From assembly GCA_040757295.1 (NCBI GenBank), contig JBFLXH010000010.1, positions 1 to 64,000 of the forward strand: a stretch of 64,000 nucleotides of DNA, in the 5' to 3' direction. The notes under the pieces were generated by a model. It had not been told where the DNA came from. It did not search any database and was given only the letters and a program-made list of their open reading frames with translations. The position numbers were made by a program, and so were the translations under genes. Origin of the DNA: JAGXSE01 sp040757295. GTDB taxonomy: Bacteria; Bacillota; PH28-bin88. Shown here one piece after another: positions 8,213-16,812 of this stretch; position 1 is the stretch's first letter; every line of letters starts with the position of its first letter.

Positions 8213-8698
8213 ATGGATAAATTATTTGCTTCCTTGGTTAAGTTGCTGGTGGATCAGGAGGAGTTAATGGCACAACTAGTGCTTCTTGGGGAGCGGGAAA
8301 TGGCAGCCCTCAGGCAAAATGATTTGCCGGGGGTGAGTGCCATTGTTTCCGAACAGGAAAAGGCCAGCCAGGCCCTATCCCGTCTGGAAGAGGAGCGGGT
8401 CCATCTCCAAAGCCGGTTGAGCGCCATGCTCCCGTCAGGCAACAGCCTGGTTTTGCGGGATATTTTACCCTATGCCGGTAAGGAGCAGGCCCAATTGGAG
8501 AAACTGGCTGCCGCACTGCAGGCCCACTGCCTGCGCCTGCAGGAACTGAACGAAACAAACACCTTGTTAATCCGGCAGTCCCTCGCTTATATCAACCGGC
8601 TTCTGCCCCACCTGGCCCCTAATAAGGGAGCTACTTACAGCCCGGAAGGGCATCTCCAGCCTTTGTCCAGAGCCGGGGTTCTGGATAAGACCGTTTAG
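8213..8698 (+). CDS. flgN: FlgN family export chaperone
   Basis: 161 residues, almost entirely helical, with heptad-like Leu/Glu patterning and no membrane segment. FlgN binds the hook-filament junction proteins FlgK and FlgL and keeps them export-competent. The assignment rests on the FlgN-like pattern (LVKLLVDQEELMAQLVLLGERE at the start, an internal LNETNTLLIRQSLAYINRLL) and on the place directly before flgK and flgL. ATG 8213 follows AGAGGTG. The region before it is a family A repeat, so any promoter would lie within or beyond that repeat. Confidence 0.88.
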   Translation: MDKLFASLVKLLVDQEELMAQLVLLGEREMAALRQNDLPGVSAIVSEQEKASQALSRLEEERVHLQSRLSAMLPSGNSLVLRDILPYAGKEQAQLEKLAAALQAHCLRLQELNETNTLLIRQSLAYINRLLPHLAPNKGATYSPEGHLQPLSRAGVLDKTV

Positions 8699-8727
8699 CT
8701 GCAGACTTTTGCAAGGAGTGATCCTTT

Positions 8728-10197
8728 TTGCCTACCATCTTTGCGGGCATCAGCACCGCCCTTAGGGCCTTAATGGCCCAACAAAGCGGTATGCAGACCA
8801 CTGCCCACAATATCGCCAATGCCAATACCCCAGGGTTTACCCGCCAGCAGGCCCTGATGGCTGCCAGCACTCCTTTTCCTATGCCGGGTTTTAACCGGCC
8901 GGGCGGCCCTGGCCAGATCGGTACCGGCGTGGATATTACCCTTATCCGCCGCATCCGGGACCTGTTCCTGGACGGTCAAGTCCGGGTAGAAACCGGTTCG
9001 GCCGGCCATTGGGAAATTACCCGGGATACCCTGGAGCGGGTGGAAGTGGTTTTTATGGAACCTTCAGAGAGCGGGCTAAACAGCCTAATGGGGAGGTTCT
9101 GGAACAGCTGGCAGGAACTGAGCAAAAATGCGGAAAGCACCCCTGTCCGGACCACCGTCAGGGAGACAGGTATAGCCTTATCTAATGCGATCCGGCATAC
9201 CTTTAACCAATTATACAGTCTAAAGAACGACCTGGACCTGACTCTGGAAAACAAGGTGCGGGAAATTAACACCTTAGCCCGGCAAATTGCCGATTTGAAT
9301 GTGCAAATCGCCAATATCCAGCAGTCAGGCCACCAGCCTAACGACCTGAAAGACCAGCGGGATGTATTGCTGGATCACTTGGCTATGTTAGTTCCTTTCG
9401 CCCTGGAAGACTATACGGATGCCCAAGGCAATTACATCGGCGCTGTCAAGGTGAAAGTCGCGGGCCAGGATTTGGTTGTTTGGGGACAGGGAATGCCAAG
9501 GAGCGAACAAGTCCGGGAGCTGCAGGTAGTTGAACAGGGCGGCCGGTTATTGCCCCGCTGGTCTGAAGTGGACGGAACCGCGCCTCTTTTGGAGGTATCT
9601 TCCGGCCAGCTGGCTGGGGTCTTATTCAGCCGGGACAGCCTGGTGCAGAATTACATGGACAAGCTGGATGTCCTGGCCAGAGGTTTGATAGACCGGATCA
9701 ATCAGGTCCACAGCCAGGGTTTTGATCTTGACGGGAATTCCGGGGGAGCTTTCTTCACCGGCACTGGCGCTGCCGATATGGCAGTCGACCCCTTGCTGGC
9801 CAAGGATGTCCGCCTGATTGCCGCCTCCTCGGGCGGGGGTCCCGGAGACAGCAACAACGCCCTGCAGATCCTCTTGCTGCGTTCCACCCGGATGGTGGTG
9901 GAAGATGGGGTCTTCACACCTGCTCCAGGAGGCGCAGGGGGAACAACATTTGATAATTTCTATAAGGATTTCATTGCTGAATTGGGTGTGGCTACCCATG
10001 AAGCCAGGCGGATGGCAGAAAACCAGCAGGCCCTTGTTGATCAGCTGCAGAACCGGCGGGATAGCATCTCCGGCGTGTCACTTGATGAAGAGACCGCCAA
10101 ACTCATTCAGTACCAGCGGGCCTACCAGGCGGCAGCCCGGGTGATCACCACCATTGATGAAATGCTGGATACCCTTGTCAACGGCCTGAAGCGTTAG
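8728..10197 (+). CDS. flgK: Flagellar hook-associated protein FlgK (HAP1)
   Basis: 489 residues. It forms the first ring of the hook-filament junction. The N-terminus has the rod/hook signature (ISTALRALMAQQSGMQTTAHNIANANTPGFTRQ) and the C-terminus the matching coiled coil (SLDEETAKLIQYQRAYQAAARVITTIDEMLDTLVN). TTG 8728 is used, with AAGGAGTG 11 nt upstream; the protein then begins at the expected MPTIFAGI. It is followed after 11 nt by flgL and shares an operon with flgN. Secreted through the flagellar export gate, so it has no Sec signal. Confidence 0.97.
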   Translation: MPTIFAGISTALRALMAQQSGMQTTAHNIANANTPGFTRQQALMAASTPFPMPGFNRPGGPGQIGTGVDITLIRRIRDLFLDGQVRVETGSAGHWEITRDTLERVEVVFMEPSESGLNSLMGRFWNSWQELSKNAESTPVRTTVRETGIALSNAIRHTFNQLYSLKNDLDLTLENKVREINTLARQIADLNVQIANIQQSGHQPNDLKDQRDVLLDHLAMLVPFALEDYTDAQGNYIGAVKVKVAGQDLVVWGQGMPRSEQVRELQVVEQGGRLLPRWSEVDGTAPLLEVSSGQLAGVLFSRDSLVQNYMDKLDVLARGLIDRINQVHSQGFDLDGNSGGAFFTGTGAADMAVDPLLAKDVRLIAASSGGGPGDSNNALQILLLRSTRMVVEDGVFTPAPGGAGGTTFDNFYKDFIAELGVATHEARRMAENQQALVDQLQNRRDSISGVSLDEETAKLIQYQRAYQAAARVITTIDEMLDTLVNGLKR

Positions 10198-10208
10198 GAG
10201 GTAAATAC

Positions 10209-11105
10209 ATGCGCATTACCAACAACATGCTGAAGAACACCGTCCTGCAAAACTTGAACCGCAACCTCAGTTATATGGCCAAAGTGCAGGGCCAGATGTC
10301 CAGCGGCAAGGCTGTGACCCGCCCGTCCGATGACCCCATTGCCACTGCCCAAATCCTGACTTATAAAACCGTCCTGGCTGAAATGGAGCAGCATACCCGC
10401 AACATGGATGACGCTATTGGCTGGCTTGACGTTTCCGAAAGCGCCCTTAACCATGTGACTAAAGTCCTCCAGCGGGCTCGGGAACTGGCGGTTTACGGCG
10501 CTTCAGGGACAATTCCCGATGAATCCCGCCAGGCTTTAGCCCAGGAGGTGGGCCAACTGTTGGAAGAGATGGCCCAGGCGGCCAACACCAGTTACGCCGG
10601 CAGGTATGTTTTTGGGGGATCTATTACTCACCGCCCTCCTTTCGTCTTTCATAACGGCCAGGTTGTTTACGAAGGAAACGATTTCAACCACAACTGGGAA
10701 GTGGCCCCTGGGGTGACGGTTACTGTCAACATTAGCGGGCAGGAAGCTTTTCAGGTCAAAGAAGGAAATGCCAGCAAGGTATTCCAGGTGATGCTGGACC
10801 TGAAGACAGCCCTGGAAAATAATGATATGGGCCAAATAAGGGAGAGCATCCAGACTATTGAAAACGCAACCGACCATATCCTGGAGCAGCGGGCCGTCCT
10901 GGGGGCTAAAAGCAACCGCCTGCAGATTGCTAAAGAACGGGCCCTGGAGGCCCATGTGGAGACCAGCAAACTCTTATCCCAACTGGAGGATGTGGACCTG
11001 GCCGAAGCCATCATCCGGTTCAAAAGCCGGGAGAGCGCCTACCATGCAGCCCTATCCACGGCTGCCATGGTCTTGCAGCCCAGCCTGGTGAATTTTCTGC
11101 GATAG
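10209..11105 (+). CDS. flgL: Flagellar hook-associated protein FlgL (HAP3)
   Basis: 298 residues. It makes the second hook-filament junction ring and contacts the filament. The flagellin-like N-terminus (MRITNNMLKNTVLQNLNRNL, then MSSGKAVTRPSDDP) and C-terminal helix (SQLEDVDLAEAIIRFKSRESAYHAAL) are both present. The start is fixed by TTAGGAGGT 8 nt before the ATG. It ends the flgN-flgK-flgL set; a REP-like palindrome follows before the giant IPT/TIG gene. Confidence 0.97.
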   Translation: MRITNNMLKNTVLQNLNRNLSYMAKVQGQMSSGKAVTRPSDDPIATAQILTYKTVLAEMEQHTRNMDDAIGWLDVSESALNHVTKVLQRARELAVYGASGTIPDESRQALAQEVGQLLEEMAQAANTSYAGRYVFGGSITHRPPFVFHNGQVVYEGNDFNHNWEVAPGVTVTVNISGQEAFQVKEGNASKVFQVMLDLKTALENNDMGQIRESIQTIENATDHILEQRAVLGAKSNRLQIAKERALEAHVETSKLLSQLEDVDLAEAIIRFKSRESAYHAALSTAAMVLQPSLVNFLR

Positions 11106-11128
11106 GCAAAGTGAGCAAGTGAGCAAGT

Positions 11129-11197
11129 GGGGACGGTTCTTGCTTGCCTTCTTGCTTGCCTTCTTGCCTGGTGTGCGACATCATGAGAACCGTCCCC
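11129..11197 (+). repeat. REP/MITE-like palindrome with GGGGACGGTTCT termini
   Basis: Perfect 12-bp inverted ends GGGGACGGTTCT (11129-11140) and AGAACCGTCCCC (11186-11197). The interior has three short CTTGCCTT-type direct repeats. It looks like a REP-type non-autonomous element; no transposase is present in the window. Confidence 0.75.
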
Positions 11198-11227
11198 TGT
11201 CGCAGGGGGGGGGGAGGAGGCATATCC

Positions 11228-14200
11228 TTGGTTTATAATCCTCGTAAAACGGCCTCTATTATGCTCCTATTTGTATTGTTTGCCGGGTTGCTGTTTCCTC
11301 TCTTGTCTCCTCCGGTTGTTGAGGCGGCAGTACCCGTGATAAACAAGAGTTCACCTCTCAAGGGGGGTATTGGCGGCGGCTATATTGTGGAGATCATTGG
11401 AACAGGTTTTTCTGCTGAAAGTATTGTCAGGATTGACGGAAAAACTGCCAGAGTCATTGAGTTTTTGCCAGACGTGGGATCTAACCCGGGACGTCTCAGG
11501 GTGGAAGTGCCGCCAGGCAATTCTATCGGCCCCAAGGATGTGCTGATCTTAAATCCAGATATGACCTGGGATTTATGGGAAGGGGGTTTTGAATACCTTC
11601 CCGGCCCGGTAATCAATTACATTACTCCTAACTCCGGCCAAGTGGGGACAGAGATTGAGGTACGGGGCAGCAATTTTCGCTTAGGTGATACGGTGGCGGT
11701 GAGAATCGGCGGTATTCTTACACCTTTGCTGCCTAGTAAGCCCTTTACAGATACCAGCCTGTGGGTGGCTGCCCCTTCCGGCTTGACCGGCACTGTTTCC
11801 CTGGAAGTAGCCATAGTGCGGGACGGAACGGAAACGGATGAAAAGGTGCGCATCCCGGCAGGATTTACTTATACCAGTGAAATGAGCAGCCCAACAATTA
11901 CTGGCCTGCTGCCGGTCAACACAGGTCTGACTACCGGCGGCCAGGAACTCACCATCCTCGGCAGCGACTTCCGGGTGGCAGTGGGCGCCCCAGACCCTAT
12001 TTTTCCAAGGGTCTATTTTGGCGCCCAACTGGCTGTGATTACCTCTATCAACACCGGCAGCATCACCGTTTTGACCCCTCCCAACACAGCCGGAGCGAAA
12101 AATGTCCTGGTGGTTAACCCGGATGGCCGCAACTCCAATATGGTTCCGTTTTATTACGTTATTCCTGAAAAAGAAACTACCATTGAGAGTGTAACCCCTA
12201 ACTTTGGCAGCAGGGAAGGGGGCACTCCCATCACCATTTCCTTATTGAACTTGCCTCTACTGGAATTTGACCCTGCCAGGCCGGGGGAGAAATACATCCA
12301 GCGGATGGAACTGACTATTGGGGGCATTCCTGCCGGCGAATACCCAAACCCTGTTTCCGGCGAGTTGCGGGTGATTAACAGCCATACCCTGGAAGCTATC
12401 ACCCCAGGAGGCAGTCTTGGGAAACAAGATGTGATCTTATGGATAGTGCTGAATGATGATTCCACACTTCAGGTAGTCCTTACCAGGGGTTTTGAGTATC
12501 GTACCCCTCAAAGCCAGCCCAGGGTCACAGCTGTTAACCGGCTGGAAGTCCCTTTAAACCAGTGGGTGGCTGATCAAGCTGAACAGCTGGGACCGGCGGA
12601 AGGCCCAGTGTTTGAACAGACGCCAATTATCATTACCGGTCAGGACTTTCGCAGTCCCCAGGAAGGAGAGACTGTCAGGGTTTTAGTTGGGCTGGACCAT
12701 GCTACTGATGTGACGGTGTTGAGCCCCCGCCACATCTATGCTGTGGTGCCTGTTGGTCAAGCCCCTTCAGTGAAGGATATTACAGTCATTAACCCCGACG
12801 GGGCCTCCTTTAGGGCCCGCAATGCCTATACCTACCGGGGCGGAGCCTTGCGGGTGGATTCTGTTACTCCCAACTTTGGTCCTGTCAGTGGCGGCACAGA
12901 GATAGTTGTGCGGGGGGCTAATTTTCGCACAGACCTGGCTACCCTGGTAGTGCTGGTCGGCATTGTTGATGCCGATGGTTCGGAACACTTCGAGGTAGCC
13001 CGCTTTAAGGACCCAGCCAATAAAGTGGAGGCTGACGGCCAGGGCGAACGGATGACCGTCATCACTCCGCCTTACACCCAAGGTTGGAAATCAGTACGAG
13101 TCAGGAACATTTACGGGGAATACACCAAGCCCAACGCCTTCTTCTACCTCCCGCCTGTTTTCAACGCCCCTATCATTACCGGTCTTGAACCGGTACAGGG
13201 GCCGGTTACCGGAGGGACAACAGTGGTTATCAGCGGTGATAATTTTGCCACCGGCGCTCAGGTGAAGTTTGGTTCAGTGACTGCCTCTGCCGCATCCACC
13301 TTGGTAGAAAGCTTGAACCGGATCCGGGTAGTTACTCCTCCTTCCTTGCCAGGATGGCATGGGGTAACAGTGGTGAACCCGGACGGCCAGGAATTTACCT
13401 GGTGGGCGCCGCCTCAGGATGCCAACGACCCGGCGGACCCCGATGCCAAGGGCTTCTTTTATTACAGCGCTCCGGTCATTACATCCCTGGACCCCAACCG
13501 GGGCTCCACTTCCGGCAGTGGCATTATCGAGATTAATGGCAGCCAGTTTTTTCCTGGGATCAAGGTGGTCTTTGGCAAGGCAGGCCAGGCAGTACATCAG
13601 GAGGCTCCTGAGGTGTACCTGGTGAACAGCGGGAAATTGCGGGTGCGCCTGCCGGCAACCGTTACCGCAGCCAGCAATGTGCCCGTAACCGTCATTAACC
13701 GGGATGGTGGCAGCTTTACCCTGGAAGAAGCCTTTTCCTATGTAACCGCCACCACTTTGCCCCAGGTAGAAAGGGTAGTGCCTGATTTTGGCCCTGTTGG
13801 CGGCAATATTGAGGTTTTGATTACCGGTCAGGAGTTTCCTCCCAACCCGGTGGTGTATTTCGGCTGGGAAAGAGTGCTTCAGGTAGTATCCGCCAGTAAG
13901 ACCCAGTTAAGAGTGCGGATACCCTCCAATTTGCCCGGCAAATACCCGGTTACGGTAATTAACCCCAACAATATGGGGGCAGGAGTTTTGGAAGATGCCT
14001 TTGAATACCTGCCCAGTCTGACTTCCCCTGCCATCCAGTCGGTTACCCCGCCAAGGGGCAGTAAGGACGGGGGAACCTATGTTACCATTACCGGACAGAA
14101 CTTCTGGGAAGGGGCGCGGGTATTCTTCGGTCCCCAGGAAGTTCCTCAGGACAATGTTGATTTTAGGAGCGGCACCCTCTTGAAGGTCCTGACTCCCCCA

Positions 14201-16795
14201 GGGGAACTGGGCTCTGTAGACGTGCGGGTGGTAAACCCTGACGGCGGGAGCGCCTTAAAGCGTGATGCCTTTACCTATATGTCTCCTTCAGATGACTACC
14301 TGCCAACGGTAACTTCCATCGAACCGAACCGCGGCACAACTGGGGGCGGCACCTTTGTTACCATTAAAGGAGATAACTTCTGGAAAGATGTGCAGGTGTT
14401 TTTCTCCGGATTACCGGCCTTAAAAGTAGTGCGGGTTGACCGGGAGACCATTACCCTGGAAACCCCTCCTCACCCGCCTGGCAGGGTGGAAGTCACCGTA
14501 GCCAACCAGGACGGCGGGGTGATTACGGTGATGGATGGTTTCGAGTATATGGTGCCCGGCAGCAGCCCGGTCATTACTTCCATTGACCCGGCGGTAGGGA
14601 TGGCCGGGGCCGAAACCCTGGTTACTATTTCCGGGGGCGACTTCCGTTCAGGACTTAAGGTGCTGTTCGGGGGAATTCCCGGCAGGGTTGCGAGTATTAG
14701 CTATGATACTATTTTGGTCTATACACCCCAGCATGCCAAGGGAAGGGTGGATGTGACCGTCCTAAACCCGGACTTGGGCAGTGTTACCCGCCGCAATGCC
14801 TTTGAATTTAGGTCCTCGGCCCCCAGGATTATTTCTGTGCATCCTGCGGCAGGCAGCCGGGCCGGCGGCGATATTGTCTATATCACCGGGGTTAACCTGA
14901 TCCAGGAAACGGGCTTTCAGTTGTTTTTCGGCAGTACCCCCATCGAAGATACGGCAATAGAGTGGCTGGATGCCCAAACCTTAAAAATTACAACGCCTCC
15001 CGGGCCACTGGGGTATGTGGATGTCAGGGTAGTAAATCCTGACGGCGAGGAATTTGTCTTGCGACAGGGCTTTCTTTATAAGAACCCATCCAGCAGTCCG
15101 GAGATTACCGGCATCACCCCGGCCGCCGGTCCAACAGCGGGAGGTATCTGGATTACCCTGCACGGCGTTGATTTCCGCCAGGAAGCCATGGTTTATTTCC
15201 AAGGGCAGCCGGCTGCCAAAGTACGGCTCCTGGACAGCGGGGTTTTGATGGCTCTCTTACCCCCGTACCACCCGGGGGAAGTTGACGTGACGGTAGTCAA
15301 CTATGACGGCGGCAGCCATACTTTGGAAAGGTCTTTTGCTTACCGAGTGCCCGAAAGCAACCCGCGGATTGACCGCATTGAACCAAACCGGGGCCCCCAC
15401 TTGGGGGGTACAGCCGTTACTGTTACTGGGCTGGACTTCCGCCCAGGGATAAAGGTTTTTTTTGACGGGATGGAGGCTGCCGGGGTCCAATTCAGGGACT
15501 ATCGGACGGTAACCGCAGTAACTCCTCCGGGGGCAGCCGGCGCCAAAGATGTGACAGTCTTAAACCCAGACCACGGTGTTTTCACCCTAGCCCGGGGCTT
15601 TAGCTACTTCCAGGTGTCGGAACCGGTGATAACGGCCGTCAGCCCTAACCAGGGGCCGGCCACCGGCGGGACAGAGATTACGGTATCTGGCGCTAAGTTT
15701 GCCAAAGGGGTCCTGGTTACTGTGGGCGGCCAGCCGGTGACGGATCTGCGCTGGATCAACGAAGGGACCCTGAAGATGCTTACCCCGCCTGGCAGTGTAG
15801 GCTGGCGGGAAGTCCGGCTAATTAACCCTGATGGCGGCTGGACAGCCAGAGCAAATGGATTTTATTATCAGCGGCCCCGGGCAGTGCCGGACAGTCCGGG
15901 CTGGCTCTGGGTCACCACCCATGATCACGCAACACTAAGGCTGCGCTGGGGATGGTCGGAGTTTGCCGAGTATTACGAGGTTTATATGAGTGAAAGCAGT
16001 TCTGGAACCTATCGTTTCCTCACCCAGACCCGGGATACGGGCTACTATGTGACAGGTTTGGATCGTAATCAGCGCTATTATTTCAAAGTAAGAGCCGTTA
16101 ATGAACTAGGCGCTTCTTCCTTTTCGGAAACTGACTATGCCTGGACCAGCAGCTCAGGAGAAGACCCTGCCATTCCCCTGCCCCAAGTTAGGATTGCCGC
16201 GGGGGGCTCCGAGGTTAATGTTATTATTCCAAATGATAGTTCTTTCCGGAGTTATTACCGGATTATCCTGAACCAGGCGGAATACCGCCAGGCCTCCAGG
16301 TTTTCGGTCAGCCTTCCGGGGGAGGTTGCTAAGGCAGCCCCTCGAAACCTAATTATTGATACCGGTGTTGTGCGGCTGCAAATGGCTTCCCAGGCCCTTT
16401 GGACACCTCGTCTGAATAACCTCACATCAAGGGAAATGGCTGATGCCTGGGCCCGGATAACCATTGGCTACAGCAGCCAATCCATTGGGGAACAGGCCCT
16501 GGCGGCTTTGGCCAAAGGAACCCGTTTGCTCACTCCGGTGGTTGAGGTGGGTTGGGAAACCCAGGTTGGGCGAAGGGTTTTCGTAAACGACCTGTTCTAC
16601 GGCACGGTAACCCTAAACCTGAACTTTGATCCGGAAACCTTGAGCCAGAAAAACTGGCAGAAAACCGCCGTCTATTATTATGATGGAAGCGCGCAAACAT
16701 GGAAGGCCGCGCCTGTCAGCAGGGATCCCTATTGGCCAACCCTTTCCGTTGACCTTAAAGGGCCAGGCAGGTATGTTTTGGTAGAACAGCCATAA
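11228..16795 (+). CDS. Giant secreted IPT/TIG-repeat protein with FN3 domain
   Basis: 1855 residues from TTG 11228, preceded by GGAGGAGG; the open frame extends further up through a REP element but without a ribosome site. Signal peptide: basic start, hydrophobic stretch, probable cleavage after VEA near residue 35. I count 16 consecutive immunoglobulin-like IPT/TIG repeats, each opening with a P-x-I-x-x-(I/V)-x-P-x-x-G-x-x-x-GG pattern and ending with VxNPDG-type strands. An FN3 domain follows around residues 1555-1650, then an unassigned region of about 200 residues. There is no sortase motif, SLH domain or membrane anchor. IPT/TIG domains occur in cell-surface adhesins and carbohydrate-binding proteins; here it is probably extracellular, and its place between flgL and two SLH proteins suggests a surface or appendage role. 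Confidence 0.85.
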   Translation: MVYNPRKTASIMLLFVLFAGLLFPLLSPPVVEAAVPVINKSSPLKGGIGGGYIVEIIGTGFSAESIVRIDGKTARVIEFLPDVGSNPGRLRVEVPPGNSIGPKDVLILNPDMTWDLWEGGFEYLPGPVINYITPNSGQVGTEIEVRGSNFRLGDTVAVRIGGILTPLLPSKPFTDTSLWVAAPSGLTGTVSLEVAIVRDGTETDEKVRIPAGFTYTSEMSSPTITGLLPVNTGLTTGGQELTILGSDFRVAVGAPDPIFPRVYFGAQLAVITSINTGSITVLTPPNTAGAKNVLVVNPDGRNSNMVPFYYVIPEKETTIESVTPNFGSREGGTPITISLLNLPLLEFDPARPGEKYIQRMELTIGGIPAGEYPNPVSGELRVINSHTLEAITPGGSLGKQDVILWIVLNDDSTLQVVLTRGFEYRTPQSQPRVTAVNRLEVPLNQWVADQAEQLGPAEGPVFEQTPIIITGQDFRSPQEGETVRVLVGLDHATDVTVLSPRHIYAVVPVGQAPSVKDITVINPDGASFRARNAYTYRGGALRVDSVTPNFGPVSGGTEIVVRGANFRTDLATLVVLVGIVDADGSEHFEVARFKDPANKVEADGQGERMTVITPPYTQGWKSVRVRNIYGEYTKPNAFFYLPPVFNAPIITGLEPVQGPVTGGTTVVISGDNFATGAQVKFGSVTASAASTLVESLNRIRVVTPPSLPGWHGVTVVNPDGQEFTWWAPPQDANDPADPDAKGFFYYSAPVITSLDPNRGSTSGSGIIEINGSQFFPGIKVVFGKAGQAVHQEAPEVYLVNSGKLRVRLPATVTAASNVPVTVINRDGGSFTLEEAFSYVTATTLPQVERVVPDFGPVGGNIEVLITGQEFPPNPVVYFGWERVLQVVSASKTQLRVRIPSNLPGKYPVTVINPNNMGAGVLEDAFEYLPSLTSPAIQSVTPPRGSKDGGTYVTITGQNFWEGARVFFGPQEVPQDNVDFRSGTLLKVLTPPGELGSVDVRVVNPDGGSALKRDAFTYMSPSDDYLPTVTSIEPNRGTTGGGTFVTIKGDNFWKDVQVFFSGLPALKVVRVDRETITLETPPHPPGRVEVTVANQDGGVITVMDGFEYMVPGSSPVITSIDPAVGMAGAETLVTISGGDFRSGLKVLFGGIPGRVASISYDTILVYTPQHAKGRVDVTVLNPDLGSVTRRNAFEFRSSAPRIISVHPAAGSRAGGDIVYITGVNLIQETGFQLFFGSTPIEDTAIEWLDAQTLKITTPPGPLGYVDVRVVNPDGEEFVLRQGFLYKNPSSSPEITGITPAAGPTAGGIWITLHGVDFRQEAMVYFQGQPAAKVRLLDSGVLMALLPPYHPGEVDVTVVNYDGGSHTLERSFAYRVPESNPRIDRIEPNRGPHLGGTAVTVTGLDFRPGIKVFFDGMEAAGVQFRDYRTVTAVTPPGAAGAKDVTVLNPDHGVFTLARGFSYFQVSEPVITAVSPNQGPATGGTEITVSGAKFAKGVLVTVGGQPVTDLRWINEGTLKMLTPPGSVGWREVRLINPDGGWTARANGFYYQRPRAVPDSPGWLWVTTHDHATLRLRWGWSEFAEYYEVYMSESSSGTYRFLTQTRDTGYYVTGLDRNQRYYFKVRAVNELGASSFSETDYAWTSSSGEDPAIPLPQVRIAAGGSEVNVIIPNDSSFRSYYRIILNQAEYRQASRFSVSLPGEVAKAAPRNLIIDTGVVRLQMASQALWTPRLNNLTSREMADAWARITIGYSSQSIGEQALAALAKGTRLLTPVVEVGWETQVGRRVFVNDLFYGTVTLNLNFDPETLSQKNWQKTAVYYYDGSAQTWKAAPVSRDPYWPTLSVDLKGPGRYVLVEQP

Positions 16796-16812
16796 GGGTG
16801 GGGTGAAACAGG

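Noticed and set aside
11144..11227. Earlier start for the IPT/TIG protein
   Set aside because: The extra residues come from a REP palindrome and precede the signal peptide; TTG 11228 has GGAGGAGG.
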